A DNA stretch of 64,000 nucleotides from Chloroflexota bacterium. GTDB taxonomy: Bacteria > Chloroflexota > Anaerolineae > UBA4142. The notes under the pieces were generated by a model. The model ran no database searches and had not been told where the DNA came from. It saw only the letters and a program-made list of their open reading frames with translations. Below, in pieces: positions 19,022-28,303 of the stretch. Positions within the stretch are counted from its first letter, which is position 1. Every line of letters begins with the position of its first letter. The DNA lies in contig JACRMI010000055.1 of the NCBI GenBank assembly GCA_016215025.1, forward strand, positions 1 to 64,000, given 5' to 3'. The position numbers were made by a program, and so were the translations under genes.

Positions 19022-20275
19022 ATGAAGTTGAATGTCGGCAGAACACTCTTACTTGGCTTTGGCTTTTTTGGCGTTAGTATCCTCTGGGCGATCCATGACT
19101 CGTATGTCCCCATTTTTCTCGGCAAAGACTTTGCGCTCGATGCTTCGCTCGTTGGTTCCATTCTGACGATCAATACGATCATCGTCTTTTTGATCCAGCC
19201 CGCGATTGGTTCACTCAGTGACCGCACGCGCACATCGTTGGGAAGGCGCATGCCGTTCATCCTCATTTTTGCGCCGCTCGCGGCGATCGGGTTTGCCGTG
19301 CTGCCAGTCCTCGTCCAACCCTCGCTGCTTTGGGTGTTCGTCATCGTGCTCGTGCTGACCATCATCGCGCTGGCGATGTTCCGCACGCCCGTGATCGCGC
19401 TCATGCCCGACATTACCCCATCGCAGTTTCGCAGCCAAGCCAATGGACTCATCAATTTGATGGGCGGCATTGGTGCGATTATCGCGTTTGCAGGGGGCGC
19501 GGTGTTGTTCAAGCTGAATCCTGCCTATCCGTTCTGGGCGGCATCGATTTTGCTCGTCCTGGGGTGCGGCATCGTCCTGTGGAGAATCCGAGAGCCAAAG
19601 GACAGCACCACGCAGGCGGTTGAATCGCGTCCTGGGTTGCTGGCGAGTCTAGGCAAAATTCTGAGCGCAGGCGACAAGAGCGCGCTCTTACTTCTCCTTG
19701 CGATTTTTGCATGGTTCGTCGGATACAACGCCGTCTCAAAATTTTTCACACTCTACGGCGTGCTGGCTCTAAAATTGGAAGCCAACCAAGCCTCGTTCCT
19801 GCTGACATTCCTCGCGTTGATGTTCGTCATCTTCGCCGTGCCGAGTGGTTACATTGCCGGCAAGTTCGGTCGCCGCCGTACTATCTTGGTCGGTATTGCG
19901 GTAATCGGCGTACTCGCCGTCATCGTGCGAATTCTACCGATCGAAGCCCTAGCGTCTGGAATTGTGCTACCAGTGTTGCTGGCATTGATCGGCGTTGGCT
20001 GGGCATTGATAAATGTAAACTCGTTAGCCATGGTGGTCGATGTTGCGCCGCAAACGGAATTGGCGACGTACACGGGGCTCTACTATTTCGCATCAACCTC
20101 GGCAGCGGTGCTGGGACCGTTCCTCGCGGGCTTGTTGATCGATGCGCTTGGCAAGGATTATACTGTTATCTTTTTGATCGCCGCCGTGATGTTCGCGGTT
20201 GCATTTGTATTCATGCTCGGTGTGCGCCGCGGCGAACGCGCAGAGCAAGCGGTTGCGCCAGCACCAGCAGAATAA
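19022..20275 (+). CDS. MFS transporter (sugar/cation symporter-like)
   Basis: 417 aa with 12 predicted helices. The loop 2-3 signature reads GSLSDRTRTSLGRRMPFI, which resembles the GPH/SLC45-type sugar transporter motif, and the second half repeats it weakly as GYIAGKFGRRRTILVG. GAGG precedes ATG 19022. Close to the glycan locus but transcribed alone, ending at a terminator (20305). Substrate not determinable; a disaccharide or uronate is plausible. Confidence 0.85.
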   Translation: MKLNVGRTLLLGFGFFGVSILWAIHDSYVPIFLGKDFALDASLVGSILTINTIIVFLIQPAIGSLSDRTRTSLGRRMPFILIFAPLAAIGFAVLPVLVQPSLLWVFVIVLVLTIIALAMFRTPVIALMPDITPSQFRSQANGLINLMGGIGAIIAFAGGAVLFKLNPAYPFWAASILLVLGCGIVLWRIREPKDSTTQAVESRPGLLASLGKILSAGDKSALLLLLAIFAWFVGYNAVSKFFTLYGVLALKLEANQASFLLTFLALMFVIFAVPSGYIAGKFGRRRTILVGIAVIGVLAVIVRILPIEALASGIVLPVLLALIGVGWALINVNSLAMVVDVAPQTELATYTGLYYFASTSAAVLGPFLAGLLIDALGKDYTVIFLIAAVMFAVAFVFMLGVRRGERAEQAVAPAPAE

Positions 20276-20304
20276 ACCATCGAACCCAAGTCGGATAACA
20301 ATGA

Positions 20305-20336
20305 AACAGGTAAGCGTTCGGGCTTGCCTGTTTTAA
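20305..20336 (+). terminator. Intrinsic terminator of the MFS gene
   Basis: AACAGGTAAGC pairs with GCTTGCCTGTT (one G-U) around a 6-nt loop, then TTTAATTT. Confidence 0.7.
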
Positions 20337-20419
20337 TTTAACAGGGCGGCTAAATCCTCGTTGACACAGTCCCTCCCTCATGCTAGAATGGTTTCACTCT
20401 AACGGTTGGAGCAGCGCTG

Positions 20420-20812
20420 ATGTCGGTGATTATTGTTGTTATTCAAGCGGCCGTCTGGATTACTCTCGGCTACGGTTTTTATCTCTTGTGGATGAACGGG
20501 CAGAAAAACTCGCCGCTTACCCCGGCAGCCCGCGCCCATAACCTCAGCCGAACCCTCGGTGCCTTGCATGATTTGTGGCTCATTATCGGTTTTGGTCTCG
20601 TCGTTCTCATGCTCTTGGCAGTTCTGATTCCTGCGCTTGAGAGTAACGCCAGTATCCCTACTTCCTGTGTCACATCGCCATCAGAAGATTCAGCCGTGCA
20701 AGCTATTGACGATTCGACGGCGATGATTTGCGCTCAAACTCCGCCGACTAGTCCGCCAGACGAACAACACAGCAATTCAGATTATTTGCTCCTAGAAATT
20801 TCTTCTGCATAA
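20420..20812 (+). CDS. Small membrane protein of unknown function
   Basis: 130 aa. Two hydrophobic segments, about residues 2-26 (VIIVVIQAAVWITLGYGFYL) and 53-75 (LWLIIGFGLVVLMLLAVLIP), followed by a Ser/Thr/Pro-rich tail of about 55 residues. No family recognised. It stands alone between two terminators, so it is probably a monocistronic gene. The tail with two Cys could lie outside the membrane. Confidence 0.6.
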   Translation: MSVIIVVIQAAVWITLGYGFYLLWMNGQKNSPLTPAARAHNLSRTLGALHDLWLIIGFGLVVLMLLAVLIPALESNASIPTSCVTSPSEDSAVQAIDDSTAMICAQTPPTSPPDEQHSNSDYLLLEISSA

Positions 20813-20858
20813 ACATGAGTCGTTCCGGATTTAATAAATGTCGGGACTAGAAAGAACG

Positions 20859-20909
20859 GACCTTCTGAAGACCTGTTAGGCTAACTCAAGCTCTTCAGAA
20901 GGTCTTTTT
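20859..20909 (+). terminator. Intrinsic terminator after the small membrane protein gene
   Basis: 13-bp perfect stem GACCTTCTGAAGA (20859-20871) with TCTTCAGAAGGTC (20892-20904), then TTTTTA. Confidence 0.85.
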
Positions 20910-20992
20910 ATGTCGCAGCATCAGTATACCTTTTAGCGAGCCAATCGTAGCCACCTGGGCGGGCAGACCAGGCTAAATTCGTCAGAACCTAT

Positions 20993-21021
20993 TTGACCCA
21001 CGTTTAACTACGCAGTATAAT
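20993..21021 (+). promoter_or_regulatory. Strong sigma-70-type promoter of the hydrogenase operon
   Basis: TTGACC (20993-20998), 17-bp spacer, consensus TATAAT (21016-21021). Predicted transcript start near 21028, giving a leader of about 130 nt before the first gene. Confidence 0.8.
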
Positions 21022-21027
21022 TGTATT

Positions 21028-21148
21028 AAAGAACGCAACGCTGCGTTCACGGTCTATCGGATTAATGGATGGAATTCCGCCTGCCTTATGCTAGGGCATC
21101 AGGGCAGGCGTTTTTATTTGGTGAGACCCAAGTCCTTGGGTCCAAGGA
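21028..21148 (+). ncRNA. Structured leader with internal terminator (attenuator or small RNA)
   Basis: Between promoter and hydB there are three hairpins: GAACGCA/TGCGTTC (21031-21048), a terminator CGCCTGCC/GGCAGGCG followed by TTTTT (21078-21115), and GACCCAAG/CTTGGGTC (21125-21142) ending one base before the ribosome site AAGGA (21144-21148). A terminator between a strong promoter and its gene means either premature termination that must be overcome, or a separate RNA of about 88 nt. No known riboswitch class was recognised. The remaining part of 20813-21156 holds the upstream terminator and promoter listed separately. Confidence 0.55.
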
Positions 21149-21156
21149 ATAAACCG

Positions 21157-22191
21157 ATGAGTCTAAAGATCATTAACAAGGAAGATGTGCTGCCGTTTGT
21201 CGCTAGTGCTATGAAAGAGTACGAAGTGCTGGGACCGGTAGCCAACGACACTGCCTTCAAGTTCTCCCCGTTCGCCGATGCATCTCAATTGCGGCTTGAT
21301 TACAACACAACGATGATTCCGCCGAAGAAAGCGTTGTTGCCGCAAGAAGAGACGCTCTTTACTTTTCGCACCGACATGTTGTCTGCCACACCTGTGTTCG
21401 ATATGCAGTGGCGCGTACTGTTTGGTGTGCATACGTGCGACCTGCACGCGATGTGTTTGCTCGATGCAGTGTTCGCAAAAGGTAATCCCGATTCGCATTA
21501 CATGAAGCGCCGCGCAACGACGTTGATCGTCAGCATCGAATGTCTTGATTCATGCGACGATAATTCGTTCTGCAAGAACATGAACACGCTGAGCGCATCG
21601 TCCGGTTTCGATTTGCATCTCATCGATCTCGGCGGAATCTATGCCGTCGATGTTGGCACAACGGCGGGCGAAATTTTGCTGACGAATCATGCGAAAGCGC
21701 ATAATGCGACGCGTCAGGAAGTGGCCTTGCTCGATAAAACCATGTCGGCGAAATGGGCGCATTTCCCCAGCCGCTTGCATATCGACGGCAAGGATTTGCC
21801 ATCGCTCATGGGCATCAGCTACAAAAGTCCGGTCTGGGAAGAAATCGGCGCACGCTGTTTCGGCTGCGGCGGCTGCAATATCGTTTGCCCCACGTGTTAT
21901 TGTTTCGATGTGATAGACCGCGCATCGATGGATGGCAAGACTGGCGAACGCTATCGCGTGTGGGATTCATGTCAGCTCGACGATTTTGCACGCATTGGCT
22001 CCGGCGAAAACTTTCGCAAGACGCACGCGCAACGCTTGCGCCATCGCTTTATGCGCAAAGGCAAATATATTGCCGAAGCGTACCCAGGTCACACGGGCTG
22101 CGTGGGCTGCGGACGCTGTGCGCGCCAATGTCTCGTCGACATTACGCCGATCAGCGTGTGGAATTCGCTGCAAAAGGCGTACGCGATGTGA
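21157..22191 (+). CDS. hydB: NiFe hydrogenase beta subunit, Fe-S protein (group 3b)
   Basis: 344 aa from ATG 21157 (AAGGA 8 nt upstream). The C-terminal half holds two ferredoxin-type clusters: CFGCGGCNIVCPTCYC (about 230-245) and CVGCGRCARQCLVDI (about 318-332). The N-terminal half is the HydB/AsrA-like domain. In group 3b (sulfhydrogenase-type) enzymes this subunit passes electrons between the small subunit and the flavin subunit. First gene of hydBGDA, with a palindromic repeat in the following spacer. Confidence 0.9.
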   Translation: MSLKIINKEDVLPFVASAMKEYEVLGPVANDTAFKFSPFADASQLRLDYNTTMIPPKKALLPQEETLFTFRTDMLSATPVFDMQWRVLFGVHTCDLHAMCLLDAVFAKGNPDSHYMKRRATTLIVSIECLDSCDDNSFCKNMNTLSASSGFDLHLIDLGGIYAVDVGTTAGEILLTNHAKAHNATRQEVALLDKTMSAKWAHFPSRLHIDGKDLPSLMGISYKSPVWEEIGARCFGCGGCNIVCPTCYCFDVIDRASMDGKTGERYRVWDSCQLDDFARIGSGENFRKTHAQRLRHRFMRKGKYIAEAYPGHTGCVGCGRCARQCLVDITPISVWNSLQKAYAM

Positions 22192-22200
22192 ACCCTGCAT

Positions 22201-22333
22201 TGTCATTGCGAGGAGCACGCAGAGCGGGAGCCGAACAAAGTGGAGCCGAACGCTTCGCGTGCGACGAAGCAATCTCTATCTTGATTGGGGATTGCGCGGA
22301 CGCAGTTAGTCCGACGCTCCGCTCGCAATGACA
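22201..22333. repeat. TGTCATTKCGAG-family palindromic repeat, copy 1
   Basis: Ends TGTCATTGCGAG and CTCGCAATGACA are exact complements; the interior contains GCGACGAAGCAATCTC. It lies inside the hydrogenase operon between hydB and hydG. Similar copies lie at 28222, 29624, 39742, 40349, 42330 and 47612. Confidence 0.85.
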
Positions 22334-22345
22334 GGGAGAAAAAAT

Positions 22346-23185
22346 ATGTCACCTATACCTGCTATCGAATCAATTTACGTTCCAACGCTTGCATGGATTT
22401 CCAAAATTCAAACTCTGACGCCGATGGAAAAAATATTCACGGTCGAACTGCCGCGCGGCGTGTCGTTGGGTCACAAACCCGGACAGTTTGTCGAGGTGAG
22501 TGTTTACGGCGTCGGCGAAGCGCCCATTTCGATTTCGTCGTCGCCCAGCCGCAGCAACGGCAAGTTCGAATTGTGCGTGCGCCGAGTTGGTTCAGTCACC
22601 AAAGCACTACATGATCTCAAGGAAGGCGCACGCATCGGCGTACGGGGTCCTTACGGCACCGGCTTTCCCGTCGATGAATTCACCGGCAAGGATATTCTGA
22701 TCGCCGCGGGTGGTTTGTCGCTCGCGCCAGTGCGCAGTGTGATTTATCAAGTGCTCGACAATCGAAAAAAATATGGGCGCGTCCTCATTCTTTACGGCGC
22801 GAAAAACCCAAGCGAGCTGCTCTTTAAAGAAGAGTTGCAAGAATGGGGCCGCCGCGCCGACATTGAATTTCATGTGACCGTCGATAAAGGCGACAAGGAT
22901 TGGATTGGCAACGTCGGCGTCATCACAACGCTCTTTCCCAAAATCGCCGTCAACCCGCGCAACACAATTGCCATCACCGAAGGCCCGCCGATCATGTATC
23001 GATTCGTGATGATCGAATTGCTGGGCAAGGGTATTCCCGAAGACCAGATTTGGTTGTCGCTCGAACGACGCATGAAGTGCGGCGTCGGCAAATGCGGTCA
23101 TTGCCAGATCGATCATTACTATTGTTGTCAGCACGGACCTTCGTTCAATTACGCACAGATCAAAGGCGTCATGGAGGCACTATGA
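22346..23185 (+). CDS. hydG: NiFe hydrogenase gamma subunit, FAD/NAD(P)-binding (group 3b)
   Basis: 279 aa ferredoxin-NADP reductase-like protein. The FAD-binding barrel has APISISSSPS (Arg-less variant of the RxYS motif), then GPYGTGFPVDEF and the NAD(P) domain DILIAAGGLSLAPVRSVI. A C-terminal 2Fe-2S-type cluster is formed by CGVGKCGHC and C-C further on (residues about 246-266). It reduces or oxidises NAD(P) in group 3b hydrogenases. Start 22346 is chosen for the GGGAG site. Its stop overlaps hydD by 4 bp. Confidence 0.9.
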   Translation: MSPIPAIESIYVPTLAWISKIQTLTPMEKIFTVELPRGVSLGHKPGQFVEVSVYGVGEAPISISSSPSRSNGKFELCVRRVGSVTKALHDLKEGARIGVRGPYGTGFPVDEFTGKDILIAAGGLSLAPVRSVIYQVLDNRKKYGRVLILYGAKNPSELLFKEELQEWGRRADIEFHVTVDKGDKDWIGNVGVITTLFPKIAVNPRNTIAITEGPPIMYRFVMIELLGKGIPEDQIWLSLERRMKCGVGKCGHCQIDHYYCCQHGPSFNYAQIKGVMEAL

Positions 23186-23919
23186 AACCCAAAGTAGCGT
23201 TCTTTGATTTTTCAAGCTGCGAGGGCTGTCAGCTTACCGTTGTCGACTCGCTGCAAACGCATCTTGATTTGCTCGACGCGGTCGAAATCGTGCAATTCCG
23301 CGAAGCGATCAGCGAACGCGGTGAGGATTACGCCATCGCATTTGTCGAAGGCTCGATCACGCGCGAAGCGGACGAAGCACGACTGAAAAAAATTCGCGCG
23401 CAAGCAACCGTCTTGGTTGCGCTCGGCGCGTGCGCACACATTGGCGGCGTCAACGCAATCAAGAATCTGACGCCGCTGCCCGATGTGCGCAAGTACGTTT
23501 ACGGCGACAAAATGGAATGGTACGCGACGTATACAGCGCGCCCCATCAGCGCCATCGTTCCAATCGACGCGTTCATCCCTGGGTGTCCCATCGACCGCGA
23601 GGAATTTATTCGCGTCGTCAAATCGCTCCTCATGGGCACAAAGCTTCCGATTCCTGATTATCCGGTGTGCGTCGAGTGCAAGCTGAAAGAGAACGTCTGC
23701 ATGTTCCACAAAGGCGGTTTTTGTCTGGGACCTGTGACGCGCGCGGGTTGCGGCGCAATTTGCCCAACCTACGGCGATGGTTGCGAGGGTTGTCGCGGCG
23801 CAATCTCGAATCCGAATCGCGATTCGATGAAAAACGTCCTTGCGGAATACGGTCTGACGACGGAGGACATCCTTTCGCGGATGACGCTCTTTGGTGCATA
23901 CGAGACTGCTAAACCATGA
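23182..23919 (+). CDS. hydD: NiFe hydrogenase small (delta) subunit (group 3b)
   Basis: 245 aa. The proximal cluster ligands are in SSCEGCQLT (Cys12, Cys15), GACAHIGG and PGCPID. The medial and distal clusters are formed by CVECKLKENVC, GFCLGPVTRAGCGAICP and GCEGCRG. There is no Tat signal, as expected for a cytoplasmic group 3 enzyme. ATGA overlap with hydG shows translational coupling. Confidence 0.92.
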   Translation: MKPKVAFFDFSSCEGCQLTVVDSLQTHLDLLDAVEIVQFREAISERGEDYAIAFVEGSITREADEARLKKIRAQATVLVALGACAHIGGVNAIKNLTPLPDVRKYVYGDKMEWYATYTARPISAIVPIDAFIPGCPIDREEFIRVVKSLLMGTKLPIPDYPVCVECKLKENVCMFHKGGFCLGPVTRAGCGAICPTYGDGCEGCRGAISNPNRDSMKNVLAEYGLTTEDILSRMTLFGAYETAKP

Positions 23920-23921
23920 AT

Positions 23922-23969
23922 CGTGATACGTGATGCGTGAGTTTGACGGATCACGCATCACGCATCACG
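23922..23969. repeat. 19-bp inverted repeat between small and large subunit genes
   Basis: Arms 23922-23940 and 23951-23969 (CGTGATRCGTGATGCGTGA type) differ at one position. They fill most of the hydD-hydA spacer. It could tune the relative amounts of the two subunits or be a neutral repeat. Confidence 0.65.
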
Positions 23970-23982
23970 GGAGAACAATACT

Positions 23983-25275
23983 ATGGCTAATACAATGAAA
24001 ATTGATGTTCATCACGTCACGCGCGTAGAAGGTCACGGCAATATCGTTGTGAATGCAAAGAACGGTGTGCTGGAAGAATGCCGACTCGACATCGTCGAGA
24101 CGCCGCGCTTTTTTGAAGCGATGCTGCGCGGACGACCGTACACCGAAGCGAGTCACATCACATCGCGCATCTGCGGCATCTGCTCGGTCGGTCATGCGAC
24201 GGCGTCACTGCGCGCGAGTGAGAACGCACTCGGCGTCGAATTGTCGGAGCAAACTTGGCTCTTGCGCAAACTGATTTTCTTCGGCGAGATGCTCGACAGT
24301 CATGTCCTGCATACCTACATGCTCGTCGCGCCCGACTTTTTCAACGTGGGCAGCGTGATTCCGCTCGCTGGGATTGCACCCGAAGCAGTGTTGCGCGCGT
24401 TGCGTATCAAGAAGCTCGCGGGCGACTTGTGCGCCATCATCGGCGGTCGTCATACCCATCCGGTTGCGATGACAATTGGCGGCTTTACGCATTTGCCCAC
24501 CGTCGACGAACTTAAAGCGATCCGCCAACGCCTGATCGATTCGCGCAAAGATATGGACGACACGGTTGCGTTGTTCAAGACGCTGCCCTGGCTTCACTTC
24601 GAGCGTGAGACGGAATACGTCGCGCTGAGCAAGCCCGATGAGTACGCGTTTATCGACGGCACCATCACGTCGACAGACAACGTCCAGTATCCGGCGAGTG
24701 ATTATCGCAAGGTAACGAACGAACGCTGCGTCGAGCATTCATCGGCGAAGCATACGGCGCACAAACGCGATTCATACATGGTTGGTGCTTTGGCGCGTTT
24801 CAATGTAAACTATCAGCAGCTGCATCCGCGCGCGAAAGAGGCAGCGGACGCACTGGGCATCAAACCAATTTGCTCCAATCCGTACTACAACTCTGTCGCC
24901 CAAGTCGTCGAGATGGTTCACAGCGTCGAAGAGTCGATCAAAATTTGTGATGAGCTAATCGCGCGGGGCGTCCGCGAAGAAACGCTGCCCAAGTTCAACG
25001 GCAAAGGCGGCGAAGGTGTCGGCGCATGTGAGGTTCCGCGCGGTGTCCTGTTTCACAATTACGAAATCGGCGACGATGGCAAAATCGTTAACGCGAATTG
25101 CATCATTCCCACGGGACAGAATCTCGCCAACATCGAAGCCGACATGCGCGAGTTAGTGCCGCAAGTTCTGGATCGCGGCGAACAACAGGTGACCATGGCG
25201 CTTGAAATGCTTGTGCGCGCGTATGATCCGTGCATTTCGTGCTCGGTACATTTTCTTGATGTAAAGTTTGTCTAG
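23983..25275 (+). CDS. hydA: NiFe hydrogenase large (alpha) subunit (group 3b)
   Basis: 430 aa. The NiFe ligands are in RICGIC (Cys64, Cys67) and DPCISC (Cys417, Cys420), followed by SVH (His423). A short tail FLDVKFV (424-430) after His423 is the expected cleavage extension for the maturation protease encoded next. RVEGHGN near residue 14 matches the L0 motif. Group 3b is bidirectional, cytoplasmic and NADP-linked, and in some organisms also reduces sulfur; in Chloroflexota it may serve fermentative redox balance or H2 uptake (inference). Confidence 0.94.
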   Translation: MANTMKIDVHHVTRVEGHGNIVVNAKNGVLEECRLDIVETPRFFEAMLRGRPYTEASHITSRICGICSVGHATASLRASENALGVELSEQTWLLRKLIFFGEMLDSHVLHTYMLVAPDFFNVGSVIPLAGIAPEAVLRALRIKKLAGDLCAIIGGRHTHPVAMTIGGFTHLPTVDELKAIRQRLIDSRKDMDDTVALFKTLPWLHFERETEYVALSKPDEYAFIDGTITSTDNVQYPASDYRKVTNERCVEHSSAKHTAHKRDSYMVGALARFNVNYQQLHPRAKEAADALGIKPICSNPYYNSVAQVVEMVHSVEESIKICDELIARGVREETLPKFNGKGGEGVGACEVPRGVLFHNYEIGDDGKIVNANCIIPTGQNLANIEADMRELVPQVLDRGEQQVTMALEMLVRAYDPCISCSVHFLDVKFV

Positions 25276-25281
25276 TTCAAG

Positions 25282-25377
25282 AGTGCAATAGTGCGTTTGT
25301 TCGTTAGTTCGTTAGTTGAAAGAATATCGGATTGATCGAGTAACTATCGCACTATCGAACTCTCGAACTATTGCACT
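25282..25377. repeat. Inverted repeat in the hydA-protease spacer
   Basis: AGTGCAATAGT (25282-25292) and ACTATTGCACT (25367-25377) are perfect complements; between them are short repeats of GTTCGTTAGTT and TATCGAACTCTCGAAC. It ends 8 bp before the protease start. Confidence 0.6.
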
Positions 25378-25385
25378 GCGCAATC

Positions 25386-25844
25386 ATGAAACCTACGCTT
25401 GTTCTCGGTCTCGGTAATTTGCTGCAATGCGATGACGGTGTCGGCTGTCGCGTGGCTCAAGCATTGGAACAGCGTGTGTTGCCAACCGATGTCGAGGTGC
25501 TCGACGCGGGCACGCCGGGAATCGGATTGCTCAATCTCATGCAAGACCGCCAACGCGTGATTATTATCGACGCGGCGGAAATGGGATTGCAACCTGGGGA
25601 GTTTAAACGATTCGGCGCAGAGGACGTGCAACTAACTGGATCGAAGGAAAGAATTTCGCTGCACCGCACCGGCATCGTGGACACATTGGCGCTCGCGCAG
25701 CAATTGAAAATCGAATTGCCCAAGCTCGTTTTCTTTGGCATTCAGCCGGAGAAAATCGATTGGCAAGATGGATTGTCTCCGCAAGTCCAAGCGACAGTAC
25801 CGAGAATAGTTGAATCAATCTTGAAAGAAGTAAGCGGCACTTAG
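25386..25844 (+). CDS. Hydrogenase maturation protease
   Basis: 152 aa HyaD/HycI-type endopeptidase that trims the large-subunit C-terminus after Ni insertion. GLGNLLQCDDGVG holds the first Ni-sensing acidic residue, DAGTPGIGLL the second, and SLHRTG the His; VVD-type IIDAAEMG follows the core beta strand. Start 25386 (MKPTLVLGLGN) matches the family start; an upstream frame from 25371 adds five residues. Partner substrate is presumably hydA, directly upstream. Confidence 0.88.
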   Translation: MKPTLVLGLGNLLQCDDGVGCRVAQALEQRVLPTDVEVLDAGTPGIGLLNLMQDRQRVIIIDAAEMGLQPGEFKRFGAEDVQLTGSKERISLHRTGIVDTLALAQQLKIELPKLVFFGIQPEKIDWQDGLSPQVQATVPRIVESILKEVSGT

Positions 25845-25909
25845 CAGACGGAACACGCAACACGCAATACGCCATCTGCAATTTGCTATCTGCTTTACAG
25901 GAGTGACTA

Positions 25910-26317
25910 ATGGCGAACGAAAAAATTTTAATCATCGACGATGACGACGATTTGGTGCTTGCCATGCGCTTGCCGCTTGAAGCCGCGGGGTATCAGGTTT
26001 CCCGCGCGGCAACCGGCGAAGAAGGGCTAGGCAAAGTCAAAGAGATCAACCCCCATCTCATCATCCTTGACGTGATGATGGATACAACGACGGCGGGCTT
26101 TCAAGTGAGTCTCGCGCTGCGCAGCCCCGATCCCAAATCCGAATATGCGGCGTACCGTCACATTCCGATCTTGATGCTCACCGCGATTCATCAGACCACC
26201 ACCTTGCGCTTTGGACCCGACCAGGATTATTTACCGGTCGATGCCTTTATCGAAAAACCGATCGAGCCAAAGAAATTGATCGAAGAAGTGCGGGCGCATC
26301 TCAAGCAGCCCGCTTGA
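25910..26317 (+). CDS. Single-domain response regulator (CheY-like)
   Basis: 135 aa, receiver only. DDDDD acidic pocket at the start of the chain, phosphoacceptor Asp in LIILDVMMD, Thr in LMLTA and Lys in IEKPIEP. The loop after the phospho-Asp is extended (TTTAGFQVSLALRSPDPKSEYAAYRH), as in PleD/REC proteins with a metal-loop insert. AGGAG precedes the ATG. It is 10 bp from a histidine kinase gene, its probable partner. Confidence 0.88.
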   Translation: MANEKILIIDDDDDLVLAMRLPLEAAGYQVSRAATGEEGLGKVKEINPHLIILDVMMDTTTAGFQVSLALRSPDPKSEYAAYRHIPILMLTAIHQTTTLRFGPDQDYLPVDAFIEKPIEPKKLIEEVRAHLKQPA

Positions 26318-26327
26318 TCAGACAACG

Positions 26328-28208
26328 ATGGAATCCACGTCCGGGCATAAAACCGAATCGGTCACGCTGCTCGTCCAAGCGGAATTGGTCAACAGCGTCG
26401 CCTGGTTGATCAACATCCGCTGGCTCGCGGGTGTCGGCGTGTTGGGCGTGGCGTGGTTCATCGATGTCGTTCTGCTTCGTTTGGCGATTTCGGTTTTGCC
26501 GCTGTATCTCATCGGTATTACGATTCTCGCTTACAACGCGGTCTTTCGATTCGTGCTCCAACGCCTGCTAAGAAACGAATCGCGCGACATTCGCCAGTTC
26601 GATCAGCTTGCGAAAACGCAAATTGCCTTCGACTGGGTCGCGATGACCGCGTTGATTCATTTCTCCGGCGGCATCACTAGCCCCATTACATTCTATTTCT
26701 TCTTCCACATCGTCATCGCAGCGATGTTGTTCACGCAGCGCGCGACATTTGCGTACGCCGCAACCGCAACCTTGTTGTTTGGCGCGACTGCGTGGCTAGA
26801 ATATACCGGTGTGTTGCCGCACGTTTCGATTTTGCCCGGACAAGATGCGGCGCTATTCCGCGATCCATTGTACAGCCTTGGCGTCGTTGTCTTTTTCGCC
26901 AGCACCATGTTCGTCGCCGCCTATCTCGCATCGACCATCAGCGCGCGGTTGCGCAAACGCGAAACCCAGGTTATCGATCTGAGCCAAAATTTGCAGCGCG
27001 CGTATGGTCGATTGCAAACGTTGTATGAAGCGGCCGAAGCCGTCAACTCGACCCTCGAACTCGATCAGGTGCTAGATCGATTGGTTCAACGCACCGCCCA
27101 TGCGTTGAATGTCCGCGCGTGCTCGATCCGCTTGCTCGACGAGACCGGCGCGCGTCTCTACGTTGCGGCGAGTTATGGCTTGAGCGAAACATACGCCACC
27201 AAAGGCGATTTGCTTTTGGAACAGAACCCACTAGCGAAACAAGTCCTCGCGGGCAAAGCGATCATCACGGGCGACGTCCGGACCGAGACCGGCTTGCAGT
27301 ATCCAACACAAGCTATCACAGAAGGAATTCTATCGATGCTGTCTGCGCCGCTCGCCGGTAAACGCGGCGCGTTGGGATTGATTCGCGCATACGGTGACGG
27401 TCTCAATCACTTTACACCGGCGGATGCGGAATTTCTCATGGCCATTGCGCGCGAAGGCAGCATTGCGATTGAAAACGCGATGGCATATCGCACGCTCAAT
27501 CAGATCGACGAGATGAAGAGCAAATTCGTGCTGACTGTGACGCACGAATTGCGCTCGCCCGTCGGCGTGATTCAGAGCTTGTTGCGGACGATGCAAGCGG
27601 GCTATATCGGCACGCTGACGCCAGCACAGCAAGAAACGATGGCACGCATACTGCATCGCGCCGATTTTTTGCAGACGCTGATCGACGATTTGCTTGATCT
27701 GGCGGCAGGCAAGAGCCAACTCGTGCAACGGGAAGGGCATGTAATCGTGCGCTTGGATGAAGCGGTCGCGCGCGTCGCCAACCGATTTGAAATTCCGATG
27801 CAGGAAAAACATATTACGCTGAAATCAAATTGTGAAAAGAATGTCACCATCGCCGCGACGGAAGCGGGCGTTGATCGCATCCTGAACAACTTGGTGTCGA
27901 ATGCGGTCAAGTACACGCCGGACGGCGGACGTGTGTCGATCAAATTATCGACGAATGGTACAGGAGCAAATTTAGAAATCGCCGATACCGGCATCGGCAT
28001 TCCAGAGGAATCGCTGCCGCAACTGTTTCAAGAATTTTATCGCGCACCAAACGCCAAAGCGCAAGTGAGCCAAGGCACAGGACTTGGACTCGCCATTACA
28101 AAAGATTTGGTCACCCACTTTGGTGGACACATCGCGGTGCAAAGCAAAATTGGACAAGGAACATCGTTCTGTGTTACCTTTCCTATCGTAGTTGATTTGC
28201 CGATTTAG
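26328..28208 (+). CDS. Membrane sensor histidine kinase (6TM-GAF-HisKA-HATPase)
   Basis: 626 aa. About six membrane helices (25-215), then a GAF domain (about 235-390, starting TLYEAAEAVNSTLELDQVL), HisKA with phospho-His in VTHELRSPVGVIQ (about 410), and an HATPase with NLVSNAVKYTP, DTGIGIPEE and GTGLGLAI. It follows the receiver by 10 bp and is downstream of the hydrogenase genes. The downstream kinase at 28304 is a soluble paralogue with the same GAF-HisKA-HATPase core. Confidence 0.9.
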   Translation: MESTSGHKTESVTLLVQAELVNSVAWLINIRWLAGVGVLGVAWFIDVVLLRLAISVLPLYLIGITILAYNAVFRFVLQRLLRNESRDIRQFDQLAKTQIAFDWVAMTALIHFSGGITSPITFYFFFHIVIAAMLFTQRATFAYAATATLLFGATAWLEYTGVLPHVSILPGQDAALFRDPLYSLGVVVFFASTMFVAAYLASTISARLRKRETQVIDLSQNLQRAYGRLQTLYEAAEAVNSTLELDQVLDRLVQRTAHALNVRACSIRLLDETGARLYVAASYGLSETYATKGDLLLEQNPLAKQVLAGKAIITGDVRTETGLQYPTQAITEGILSMLSAPLAGKRGALGLIRAYGDGLNHFTPADAEFLMAIAREGSIAIENAMAYRTLNQIDEMKSKFVLTVTHELRSPVGVIQSLLRTMQAGYIGTLTPAQQETMARILHRADFLQTLIDDLLDLAAGKSQLVQREGHVIVRLDEAVARVANRFEIPMQEKHITLKSNCEKNVTIAATEAGVDRILNNLVSNAVKYTPDGGRVSIKLSTNGTGANLEIADTGIGIPEESLPQLFQEFYRAPNAKAQVSQGTGLGLAITKDLVTHFGGHIAVQSKIGQGTSFCVTFPIVVDLPI

Positions 28209-28221
28209 AAAATTTTCAACT

Positions 28222-28290
28222 TGTCACTCTGAGCGAAGCGCAGAGTCTCACATTTCGCGAGAAAGATTCTTCGCTCCGCTCAGAATGACG
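28222..28290. repeat. Palindromic repeat family, copy 2
   Basis: TGTCACTCTGAGCGAAGCG and CGCTCCGCTCAGAATGAC ends; imperfect palindrome filling the spacer between two kinase genes. Confidence 0.75.
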
Positions 28291-28303
28291 GCTCGGGTTT
28301 AGA

